This document shows, piece by piece, positions 55,901 through 64,000 of a stretch of 64,000 bases of DNA. The stretch is from Phytophthora sp. 'mugwort' (lineage: Eukaryota > Oomycota > Peronosporomycetes > Peronosporales > Peronosporaceae). Position 1 is the stretch's first letter. Each line of letters begins with the position of its first letter. Under the pieces are notes generated by a model that saw only the letters and a program-made list of their open reading frames with translations, searched no databases and was not told where the DNA came from. The translations under genes and the position numbers were made by a program. The stretch covers positions 1,543,001 to 1,607,000 of the forward strand of contig JAUCEF010000013.1 in NCBI GenBank assembly GCA_033558025.1, in the 5' to 3' direction.

Positions 55901-56460
55901 GCAGACACGACAGAGCATACCGACACGGGCGACGAAATGAGCATCAGCGGTACGTGCGATAATGTCTTGTGGTCTCATACCAATATACGCTGCTGACAGA
56001 TTTGTTTTGGAGTGTTGTAGATGTAGATGCAAGCGATCAGGAAGCGGTATCGCCACGTCTAGTGACGAGTATATCTGACTCCTCTTCAGATAGATCTTCT
56101 ATTGCTGCTGCTAATTCTGCCCCGCCAAGCATGGCATCTTCCCCTGCCACTCAAATGGCAGCTTTCACTTCGGTGATATCTGAGAATTCTTCCTCGGCTG
56201 CGTCACCGTCGACCGCTAGCAAACCCCAATCCACAGGGACTACAGATTCAGTAAGTACATTTGCTGCGAAAGACGGAAGATTTATTTCTAAAAAGGAGAT
56301 TCCAACTTCACAGACCAAGCCAAAAGCAGCAATACATACAAGTCGGTGTATGATGTGTGAGATGATTCGAATGCGAAAACCAAATGGAGAAAAATGTCTT
56401 CGCTGCCAGCAGAAGGGTGTCTCTGCAAATGGGGCATTGAATGTGTCGATTGGGCCCTGA
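52901..56460 (+). CDS. Unrecognised Cys-rich protein with a dsRBD-like region (intact paralogue)
   Basis: Two exons, 52901-55949 and 56021-56460 (71-nt intron), give 1162 aa. Conserved blocks shared with the broken copy at 42-45 kb are three. (1) Residues about 59-90, NPFCRHRLANRYARFC and MCQRYRALKLQCLANA, a small Cys motif. (2) Residues about 673-864, including VFNVTKKPRKMNWYVKQVER and then NYFCGARLHHWNFVIGKVEI with GSGSHEEKREALRLATVSAL; this has the F-x-V-x-x-G strand and K-x-E-A-x-x-x-A-x-x-A-L helix of a dsRNA-binding fold. (3) At about 1125-1145, CMMCEMIRMRKPNGEKCLRC, a C-x2-C-x12-C-x2-C finger. The rest is basic, Ser/Pro-rich and probably disordered. An RNA-binding nuclear protein is a guess; I know no named family. 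ATG at 52901 is the first in frame. Confidence 0.8.
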
Positions 56461-56657
56461 CCTGACAATGGATTACAGTATTTTTGTTATAAACACAGCT
56501 CAAAGATGGCACGAATATCGCGATACAAAAGGGAAGGAAAAATAATGATTATCGAAAATGTGGAGTGAGATATCCGAATGCTACCAGTTAAACATTTTTT
56601 AAGTCACGAAACTTTCAGATAAAGTTACACGCGAGAAGCCCTGTATAGTAGTCATAA

Positions 56658-56790
56658 TGTGACGGAACAGACAACACCTTGCGCACAGGAAGTATAAATC
56701 CAGAGAGTATGTAAACTCTCAGTGAACGGCAGTTCACAAGTCCCAAGGAGATACATGTAAGACTGAATATATTATACCCACACGACCCCA
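56658..56790 (-). repeat. Truncated LTR related to the nested Gypsy LTRs
   Basis: It starts TGTGACGGAACAGACAACAC and shares the words accttgcgcacaggaagt, gagagtat, actctcagtgaacggcagtt and aagactgaatatat with the LTR at 21,851, in the same order and orientation. Only the first third survives. Position and orientation fit the 3' LTR of the second Gypsy copy to its right. Confidence 0.75.
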
Positions 56791-56964
56791 AAAAGCCGGG
56801 GAACTACTACTCGGAAATTTGAATGGCCAGTACTAACATTTTAACCAATCAAACAAGAAGGATTTTGTAATTATTTACCAATCGTTATTGTTAAAATTTG
56901 GTTGGAAGGAGCGGTGCAATGACGAGAACCCCGCTATCTGCCCCGCTCTCTTTAGAAGTTCTCA

Positions 56965-57755
56965 ATGAAGAGAAAGCAGCGGGACTACACTGCCAAGGTC
57001 AAGCTGGCAGCCTTGGAGCTCATCGGCCTACCTGTCACAGTCGAGCAGCTCGGGCACCCGCACGGTACTGTGCATAGCTGGTGGCAGGCGCTAGCCAAGC
57101 TGCGGGCGTGCAATGGGAACAAGTTGGCGAAACCACGAAGGATAGGGGCGGAAGGAAAGCTTACCTTTCATTCATGCCCTCATCACTTTCCTGAAGGACA
57201 CACACCGCGACGAAGATGTAAGTTGGGTTTTCCAATTTTTTTAGTTCTACTATCTAACTACTGCTGTGTCTGAATTTAGTGGCTTACTACCTCAATTATG
57301 ATAGCCTTCATTCAAGAGAATTACGAGGAACGGTTTAAGAGCTACCTTGCAACAAAAAGGTCCGAAGTAAGCAGCCGCCACTCAATCAAGCGCATGCTTA
57401 AGCGAATGCAAGATTTTCAATAATTTTGAGGCTAACGTACTGAGTAATGTATAAATCATCTGTATGGTATCGAGTTAAGGTAATGATTTGTTTTCTTCAG
57501 CTCAAAAGCCCCAAGAGACAAAGCTGCCTACCATCGACCTCCAGCGGATCAAAACGGAGTTTGCGTTGGCCTTCTGGAACACCTACGACTTTTGCTCCCC
57601 CCAACGATATCTACAACGTCGACAAGACCGCCATTCAGTTCGAGATGCCGCCAGCTAGAACGTGGGGCATCAAGGGGTGTAAGGGTTTGGCGAAGGTTCA
57701 AGACCTCAACAAACACTGCGGCCACATGACATCCGCCCTGACAATCCGAAGCTGA
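56965..57755 (+). pseudogene. Pogo/Tigger-type (DDE_1) transposase fragments
   Basis: The first frame from ATG 56965 reads RDYTAKVKLAALELIGLPVT and HGTVHSWWQALAKLR, a CENP-B/psq-like helix-turn-helix. The later frame (57,590-57,755) reads NDIYNVDKTAIQFEMPPART, WGIKGCKGLAKV and MTSALTIR, the start of the DDE_1 endonuclease, where the expected NxDE appears as NVDK. The parts are separated by stops. It lies between the truncated LTR and the antisense frame of Gypsy copy 2, so it probably inserted there. Confidence 0.7.
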
Positions 57756-57995
57756 TGGTTCATTTTTGGATGATTTTGCTGTTGTGTTTATTCACTAACT
57801 CACGATATTTTGTTTCCAGGAAAAAACTCCCAAATTTGTTCATTCTGCGAGGCAAGCAAGAGAGAGAGAGAGAAAGGGGGTGGGGTTGATCGACTCGACT
57901 CAGACAAGTCTTCCGTGTCCTGGGGTGATAACGAAATCCCCCTCGTCAAGGGGTGTGACGGCACCCGAGTCAGTCGGACTCGCTTGGGTCCCGTA

Positions 57996-58527
57996 CACTG
58001 TAATGATGTGGGGCGGAGGAGAAGGAGTTGTCGAGTAGGAAGGAAATTTGGAAGTGATTCATTTTTGGGCGGTCCTTAGTTCGCTAGCGCTATATCTAAG
58101 CCGCCATGGAGGCTCTTGTGTGTCCTTTGTGCCACGCTGGATATTCTCCGCACGGTGACCAAGCATTCCTCTACATCACATGCAAACCTACACGTCATAC
58201 TCTATTGACTATCTGATTGGCTGGAGACTCTGGGACATTCTCTGGTTTCGTCATCATGATAATGATTGCGTGTACCATGAGTGTAGTTCACATACGTGAT
58301 CCTTGGAAGATGTCGTGGTGTCGCGCGGCGCCTCCTTATGTGCAATTTATGCAAAATGTACAAAATAAAATGTGTTGTCGATGGGACTCGAACCCGTGAC
58401 CTTTGCCTTGGACGATAAAAACTTTACGTCTGCACCAGACTGTGCGTATCGATTGTGTCGGGACCAAAGGTTTTACCCATACGTAACCGATGTAAAATGT
58501 GTCGTAATTGCAAACCACATCCTTACA
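57996..58527. mobile_element. 532-bp TA-flanked insert with short inverted termini
   Basis: Copy 1 has cccgtaccccgctgtctagc uninterrupted at about 22,660. In copy 2 the same site is split after cccgTA and resumes TAcaccgctgtctagc, so TA is duplicated. The insert begins CACTGTAATGATGTGG and ends CCACATCCTTACA; read inward the termini share TGTAA-N-GATGTGG. TA duplication and TIRs fit a Tc1/mariner-type non-autonomous element. It carries a tRNA-like SINE segment inside. Confidence 0.75.
58345..58455 (-). repeat. tRNA-derived SINE-like segment
   Basis: On the minus strand the internal Pol III promoter is visible: an A-box-like TGGTGCAGACGT (58437-58426) and an exact B-box GGTTCGAGTCC (58394-58384), about 32 nt apart. 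A run after the B-box ends ...CATCGACAACA before an AT-rich tail. The tRNA-like T arm does not pair fully and no complete cloverleaf forms, so this is a tRNA-related SINE or tRNA relic rather than a working tRNA gene. Confidence 0.55.
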
Positions 58528-59615
58528 TACACCGCTGTCTAGCCATCATGGCGACGATCGTGACGCGCCGAAGACGCCTGAGCGCCAGGGTAGCCCAGGC
58601 TCACCCAAGGAGGACGAAGAAAAACCTCGTTCTCCGGTCAAGAACTTGACGCTCGATGAGGCAACTGCCCGCGTCAAGGCCGCGAAGGCTGCAGCAGCCT
58701 CGAAAATCAGCCGTAAACGGCGGGCTGCTTCCCGGTCTCCAATCCGTGAAGGATATATATAGGACCATCACGTTTACGAACGAGGGCCTCTTCAGCTCTG
58801 CTTCCGACGTGGAGGAAGAGGGCCAAGTTGGCCAGAGAACCCCAACGATCTCGACGGGCAGCAGTCGGAGTACCAGGCTGCTCGTCATAAGGAAGTGCGG
58901 CCCCCGGCGACCCGGTCGTTTGTGAGGTATTCTTCACCTGTCCGTTCGGGACCGCCTTACGCTCGCGGGTACTTTCCTCCAGAGGTGTCCCGCGGAGCCG
59001 ACGACTACACGGGTCAGCCCCCGCCGCCTCGCGTGCTTCTTGGCGGGCGGTCTTCTCGGGGCGCTTTAGAGCGCCACCTGGTGGCAGCCCTGTTCCAACA
59101 GGAATTGTGTGCTGCTAGGTGTGTGCTTCTGGCACCGCACCACAGCCCACTTAAGGAATTCACGAGCCGCCGAAGAAGCCAGAGCTCCGATCGGGACTGC
59201 GACCTGTGTGGGGCTATCCAGCCGTGATGCCCCCAAACTGCGAATCTTTCCAAGCGGCAGCGGCCGTCCTTTGGAAGTGGGCAGCTACGCGCTGCTCACA
59301 GGACAATTGAGGTTCCCCGGCAGGATCTCACCCTGGAGGCCATCCTTGACCTCCGAGATCTGCGTATTGAGTTTGCCCACGTGGTAGGCAAACGGCAGCT
59401 CTCTCGAGAACTGCGGAAGCACCCTGCTTCTAGCACTCATGACGAGCGCGGGTATGGTCTTAGCTTCATGACCACACCCCGTTCGGGCAAGAAAGCCCGA
59501 ACTACTTACGAAGCATCGCCGGCTCTTTTCCATATCACGGCAGCCTTTACGCAGCCAACATGGAGCAGTTCAATCGGCTCCCAGGAGCTCTCAGCCTATC
59601 AGTACCCCTTCCACT

Positions 59616-60480
59616 TCACTCGCAGCTGGTGCTTCCCGTGGACGTGACGCCCCTCGAGCACACGCTCCACGTGGTAGTAAGTCCCCCATTACGGTCGAGG
59701 AGAGGCGGCAGAGCACTCGTGTATGAGGCAACCCCCCATACGGTCCGACTCAGGACTAGTGTGTCGCCTTCGGCTCCACCTCGACCCGCTGTGGACTCCG
59801 CCCTTCGTCTGCGTGTCCTTGCGCTGGAGATTACGCTTGGCGTCGGTGAGGGCCGGCTTGCAGCCCCCAGGCCGGGAACTTGGGATCCTTGGACCGACCA
59901 TGACGACTTGAGTCGTCTGACAAGCGAATTGTCGACCCTTAAGATCGGGACGACCGTCGGACCTCTAACGTGGTCGAGGCCTTCCGACGTCTGGTTGTCA
60001 TTTGGACGTCCGTGGACCGTGCCCAGATGGAGATGCAACTCTTTCGGGGCCTCTTTTGGACTTTGTCCCAGGCGGGAGCGACTCCTACGTACTCCTAACC
60101 TTACCACTATGGTTCTTTTTCGTCGTACGCAGCCGGGGTTTCTTCGTATGGAGCCCCTTCCGCGGTCGCGCAGGGACCTGGGATTCTGGCCCTGGGCACT
60201 CTCAGAGGGTGGAGCCTTGTTTCCAGGAGCTGGTCTCGCTTCCGCGTGCGTGACCTGCGGGGACGCCGGGCCCTGCGGAACGTGGTACCACTTTAGACGA
60301 CCCACGTAGAACGTCGAATGGGTCGGCATTGACTTAGGCAGCGCAATTGTGTTCGCCGCGCCATGTCTGGCACTCGGTTGGCACGCTCCGTCTGTCTTCC
60401 GTTTGAGGAGTGGGTATGTGCAGCCTGCGACGAAGCCCTGGCATCTCTGGTACGGTTCCTGATTGCTGGCAGGGAATCCA
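59616..60480 (-). pseudogene. End of Gypsy pol, copy 2 (integrase remnant to chromodomain)
   Basis: At 60,481-60,293 a frame keeps NGRQTERANRVPDMARRTQL, the end of the integrase core. A 237-codon open stretch (60,329-59,616) starts with THSTFYVGRLKWYHVPQG, the usual post-integrase motif of oomycete Gypsy elements. It runs to a frameshifted chromodomain at about 59,640. The upstream catalytic Asp residues of integrase are deleted. Confidence 0.65.
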
Positions 60481-61055
60481 AGGCTGAGTGCTCATGCTAA
60501 GTCAGAGAGCCCGGCTCCATCGATATGAGTGGCATGATGGCCTGCTCTACTACCCAGTAGGGCCCACGAACCCCATTGGTAGTCGTACTGAACGACAAGG
60601 ATCTCAAGTTTGATATCCTTCAGGAGGCGCACAACGCGCTGTCCAGTGGTCCCTTAGGGCGCGAAAAGACCTTCCATTCGGTCTGTCAGTACGGTTCGTG
60701 GACCCACATGTACAAGTGGGTCGCACGGTACGTGAAATCATGTGAAACGCATCAGCAGGTGAAACCCGCGGTGACCATCTGTACCAATGGATGGCGCGAT
60801 AGCTCTCCTTCTTCGTGGAGTACAACTTCTGCGTCGAGTGAAAGCCTGACAAGCCCAACGTGCTTGCCGATGCGTTGTCACGCAGGCCGGACTACGAGCT
60901 GGCGCACATCCCATCAGTCGTGCCGTGACCGATGTATGCGATCAGATACGCATGGCGAATCGGGGCGAATTCGTCGCCGTCCGCAAGGATGCGTGGTCTG
61001 TGTAGATTACAAAGGGCTGGGAGCCCAGGAGGTGCACCCGGAACTTGACAAGGGC

Positions 61056-62363
61056 TTAATACATGCCAATAAGCTTCTTGTCATGAACGGGGCTCAGTTC
61101 GGCACTTTGAGGTGCCTGGACTGAAACTGGTATCACTCGTTCGCGTCCTGCAGCACCGTTATGCAAGCAATGCATATCCGATTGCATAATCGGATGCATC
61201 GCAGACGAAGCTGAACGGCCTCGCCTCGTCCGGCAGTGCCAGGAGAGGCTTGCCTTGACATTGCTAAAGGCTTCTTGGTACTCACGCCCCCAGTGCATGT
61301 CGGTATCCTTCTTCAGAAGATCCGACAAGGGTTTAGCCAGACCCGCGTACCCTTCGCTGTACTTATGGAGGCAGTTGGCTAAGCCCAGCCGCTTCCTCAG
61401 GTCCTTCTGGGACCTTGGCGTTGGCAAAGCCGAAATGGCCTTGACCTTCTCCGGGTCGACTCGAACGCCGTCGTCGCTGATGAAGCAACCGAGAACGTTG
61501 AGCCTTTGCGTCGCAAAGACACACTTGTCGATGTTGGCATAGAGCTTTTTCGCTCTCACGACCTCTAACACTCGACGGGATGTACTCCAAATGCACCTCC
61601 ACATCCGTCTTGCCTCCTTCGGCACGACTGTGGACGAAGATGTCGTCGAAATACGACTGTGCGTACACACGCGGTGGTCTAAACAGCTGCGTGACCAGGC
61701 GATTAAACGTCGCCGGACATTAGACAGGCCCTGTGGCATCACAAGCCACTCCCAGAGCATACCGCTCGGGGTGACCACTGCGGTGAGCGGGATGTCGCTC
61801 TCGCGCATCAGAATCTGGTAGTATCCGTCCACCAGTTCCAGGGTGCTGTATAACTCGCACCCGGCTATGTTGTTTAACAACACATCTTTCCACGGGATGG
61901 GTGTCTGGGACGGCACCGTCGCGCTGTTCAGCTTATTAAAGCACCAACCAGATGCCACTTCCCGTTCGGCTTCCGAACGCAGAAGGCTGTCGTCGAGTGC
62001 GAGAATTTCGATCATAGCACCATGCCTGTCTTGGCCTTTGTGGCGAAGAAGGCATCAATGACCTCGCATTGCTCTCGAGGCAGTGGCCATTGTCTGGTGA
62101 CACAGTAGTTTGTGTCCGGCACGAGATCAATCTCGTGCCTGATCCCACGATCCGGTGGGAGTTGAGACGGTGGAGCCTTGGACACCACGTCCTCGAGCCC
62201 CTTTATTAAAGGACACACCGGATCCCTCGGGGCTTGAGAATCTCAGAACCCAAGCGCGAAGCAAGCTGGGGGGGGGGGGGGAGAATGCCTCCGCGATGCC
62301 CTCGTCCATAACCGAGGAATAATCCAGCTCCTCATGAGTGGACTCTTGCTTCAAAAGTACCAC
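61056..62363 (-). pseudogene. Gypsy reverse transcriptase/RNase H, copy 2
   Basis: Frames give DRGIRHEIDLVPDTNYC and RQWPLPREQCEVIDAFFATK (62,160-62,040), then FNKLNSATVPSQTPIPWKDV, YSTLELVDGYYQILMRESDI and VMPQGLSNV (61,950-61,730). The catalytic box YFDDIFVHSR lies at about 61,640 in a shifted frame. NIDKCVFATQRLNVLGCFIS and WGREYQEAFSNVKASL (61,530-61,260) follow. RNase H is reduced to scraps near 61,100-61,200. Closely related to copy 1, but with more damage. Confidence 0.88.
62268..62281. repeat. Homopolymer run of 14 G
   Basis: A run of 14 G lies in the protease-RT linker of Gypsy copy 2; the same site in copy 1 (about 27,170) reads ctgggaggag. It shifts the frame and is a likely place for sequence or assembly error. 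Confidence 0.85.
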
Positions 62364-63081
62364 GTCAGCGATCTGCCCAGCATTCAGGCTGGCCAGGAAA
62401 AGACAGTTGGTGTCAACCCTTCGAGGTTCAGGAGCTCTGACACATCAAGAAGCGACTCTAGCTGGATGCCGTCTGCCTCGACCCGATGACCGGTCTTGCC
62501 GTCAAGGATGTGATAACATCCTTCGACTGACCACGTCGGTAGAACCCGGACCCTAAGTTCCGAGTCGCTTGAAGCGACTACAGCCTGAAGTGACTTCAGA
62601 CTCGACTATGTTGTCGAAGGCGACAGCGACGTGGTACTTTGTTACTCACGTCTTTGGACGTCTCATTGACGACGTTCAAAGCATCAAGGGCTTCGTGTGG
62701 GACTTGGTTACCCACATAGGAAGCGCGTCTCGCCGCTTCGTCTTCAGATAAGGTCTGGGCGACATGATGAAAATCAAGGTTATCCACACAGGAAGCGCAT
62801 CGTGTTCCTTCCTCGCCAGTTTCAGTCTGAGTGATCTGGTGTGGAACAAGATTACTCACACAGGAAGCGCCTCGCGCGTCTTCCTCGCCAGTTTCAGTCT
62901 GGGTGACTTGGTGTGGACCTTGGTTACCCACCTGGCACCGCCACTCTTGAAGCCTCAGCCGCCAGTCTAGATTCCGGGAGGTCGAGGGCTATCCTGTAAG
63001 GACTGCCGCACTCGACCAGGTGCAGCTTCCGATGCCACCGCTTTTAGGGAGTCCCTCAATACGTCGGCGGCTCCCAGGAAT

Positions 63082-63615
63082 TCACTTGTATACTCCTGCA
63101 TCCGGGCCCCCTTTCGGACGCCCCAGTTCTTGGCAGAGGTGGGAAAATGACTCACCAATGCTCTGCCTGTAACTGCGGGCCGGCTGGCCCCGATGACTTT
63201 GTTCGCCAATCGATCCATGGCTCATGTTTTCGAACCAGGGCCTGCACAAGATCAAGTCATTCATGCCCATCTCTAGGACATTAAACTGCTCCATGCTATT
63301 GAAGTCCTCAAACTTCACAGCTATATCCACGTAGACCTTGAAAGCGGTAATCACCGTTCCATCGGCCAGTTGTACCGATACTCGTTGCCTTTGCTTCTCG
63401 TAAAGCACTGGCCAACTTGTTGCAGTTCTCCGCAACAGTCTTGCGGCGTGTGAGGTTCTTTGACGCCCGGAGTCTATCAAGACTCGGAAGGGATGAGTAT
63501 ATCCCCGTACATTTACGCGTACTACTGGCAGCGCAATGCTGCCCTTCTTCGATTCGAGAATGCATACTCTCAGGGGATAAGCCTCCACGGTGCGCTCAAC
63601 CCGCGCACCGCTCAT
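63082..63615 (-). pseudogene. Gypsy aspartic protease, copy 2
   Basis: Reads ALPVVRVNVRGYTHPFRVLI and then DSG at the active site, followed after a shift by QLADGTVITAFKVYVDIAVK and NVLEMGMNDLILCRPWFE, the C-terminal strand (copy 1 has YDLILGMPW). The active-site D-S-G is retained; the following Ala is altered by a frame change. Confidence 0.8.
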
Positions 63616-63941
63616 ACAGACTTAGCTCTTCCCCAGTAGGGTCCCCGGCACCTACTGGTGTCGTTCGTTTCCCTGCCCACGTGGTTGTGGCTAGCGACCC
63701 TTGAGCGCGATGGGTTTGGGAGGGAAAATTTTCGTTGTCCACTCCCGGCAGAACAGGAACGTGTCATGTGCCCTAGCTTAGCACAGCCGTAGCAGCGAAT
63801 ATCGTGGTAGTCGGCGAGCTCAAGTTCCATGGGAACTAGCCCGCCCGGGCCCCGCGACTTTGTGTCGCAGCCCCTAGCCATGGCTCCGCTGCCGTGCGAG
63901 CCTGGCAGTAACTGTACTGTGATATTGAAGCACATGCACAC
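63612..63941 (-). pseudogene. Gypsy gag zinc-knuckle region, copy 2
   Basis: Reads RGCDTKSRGPGGLVPMELEL, then DIRCYGCAKLGHMTRSCSAG with the C-x2-C-x4-H-x4-C knuckle intact. The helical gag part would lie further right but is broken at about 63,900 and leaves the window. Confidence 0.8.
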
Positions 63942-64000
63942 TCGTCAGATGTGGTTACTTAGGCAAGATTCACAACAACAGCCGAGCTAGTCGGCCCTTG

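Larger units (their letters stand above)
57880..60310 (+). pseudogene. Antisense reading frame of Gypsy copy 2
   Basis: Homologous to the plus-strand frame of copy 1. The homology starts at 57,890 (SDKSSVSWGDNEIPLVKG; in copy 1 SDKSPMPWGDNEIPLFKG), is interrupted by the 532-bp insert, and resumes at 58,530 (ERQGSPGSPKEDEEKPRSP). Further blocks are SFVRYSSPVRSGPPYARGYF at 58,910, LTLEAILDLRDLRIEFAHVV at 59,330 and a 249-codon open stretch 59,560-60,309. Frameshifts separate them. The N-terminal 60 codons of copy 1 are missing here, replaced by the pogo-like insertion. Confidence 0.45.
57860..64000 (-). mobile_element. Second Ty3/Gypsy copy, damaged and cut by the window edge
   Basis: Same gene order as the 21.9-30.0 kb element, on the minus strand: gag knuckle (63.9-63.6 kb), protease (63.6-63.1), reverse transcriptase/RNase H (62.4-61.1), a shrunken integrase remnant and the end of pol (60.5-59.6). 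The plus-strand antisense frame follows (60.3-57.9). The 5' LTR would lie beyond 64,000. Compared with copy 1 it lacks most of the integrase core and contains a 532-bp insert. More decayed than copy 1, hence probably older. Confidence 0.88.

Noticed and set aside
58345..58455. Functional tRNA gene
   Set aside because: The A and B boxes are present, but the T stem has a mismatch and no full acceptor or anticodon stem forms; called a SINE-like relic instead.
60576..61124. 182-codon plus-strand frame
   Set aside because: It is opposite to the RNase H/integrase remnant of Gypsy copy 2, is compositionally a shadow, and has no counterpart in copy 1.
1..64000. RXLR or Crinkler effector genes, CRISPR arrays, rRNA
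   Set aside because: I looked for signal peptides followed by RXLR or LFLAK, for regular spacer arrays and for rRNA words, and found none. This was by eye, so short or divergent cases could be missed.

Overview
This is a nuclear window from an oomycete, most likely Phytophthora or a close relative in the Peronosporales. The genes are eukaryotic with few, short GT-AG introns (about 55-145 nt). One promoter carries the oomycete-type Inr+FPR core signature. The repeat content (chromodomain Ty3/Gypsy, Copia, hAT with BED fingers, MULE, Harbinger, pogo-like) fits a Phytophthora-type genome. I worked from sequence alone, so the genus is inferred.

Layout. 1-9.6 kb is a graveyard of mobile elements: a decayed Copia element (about 1.95-5.8 kb), a MULE transposase remnant (6.5-7.0 kb) and a Harbinger remnant (8.5-9.4 kb). 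9.6-17.6 kb is a gene island. It holds a broken and an intact copy of an organophosphate-type MFS transporter in tandem, a three-exon Rieske protein, and a four-exon TAF4-like TFIID subunit that unusually also carries two TAZ-type zinc fingers. 17.8-33.4 kb is repeats again. A MITE with arms of about 265 bp is followed by hAT fragments, one of which is split by a complete Ty3/Gypsy chromovirus with both LTRs (21,851-29,954). 34.6-56.5 kb is the main gene island: sugar transporter, DUF2985-like membrane protein, PTC7-like PP2C phosphatase, cyclophilin PPIL3 (six exons), a pseudogene of an unrecognised family, an RRM-coiled-coil-RING protein, exportin-1 (six exons), and the intact member of that unrecognised family. 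56.6-64 kb is a second, more damaged Gypsy element running off the right edge. It carries a pogo-like transposase and a TA-flanked insert with a tRNA-derived SINE.

There is no operon logic here. Related functions that happen to sit together are RNA and protein traffic and transcription: exportin-1, a TFIID subunit and an RRM-RING protein that shares a divergent promoter region with exportin-1. The most unusual points are the TAZ/RST/TAF4 fusion, a lineage-specific Cys-rich and dsRBD-like family with an intact and a dead copy on either side of the RRM-RING/exportin-1 pair, and a plus-strand reading frame kept in both Gypsy copies antisense to pol. Gene models with introns were built by hand from splice sites, frame continuity and family length.
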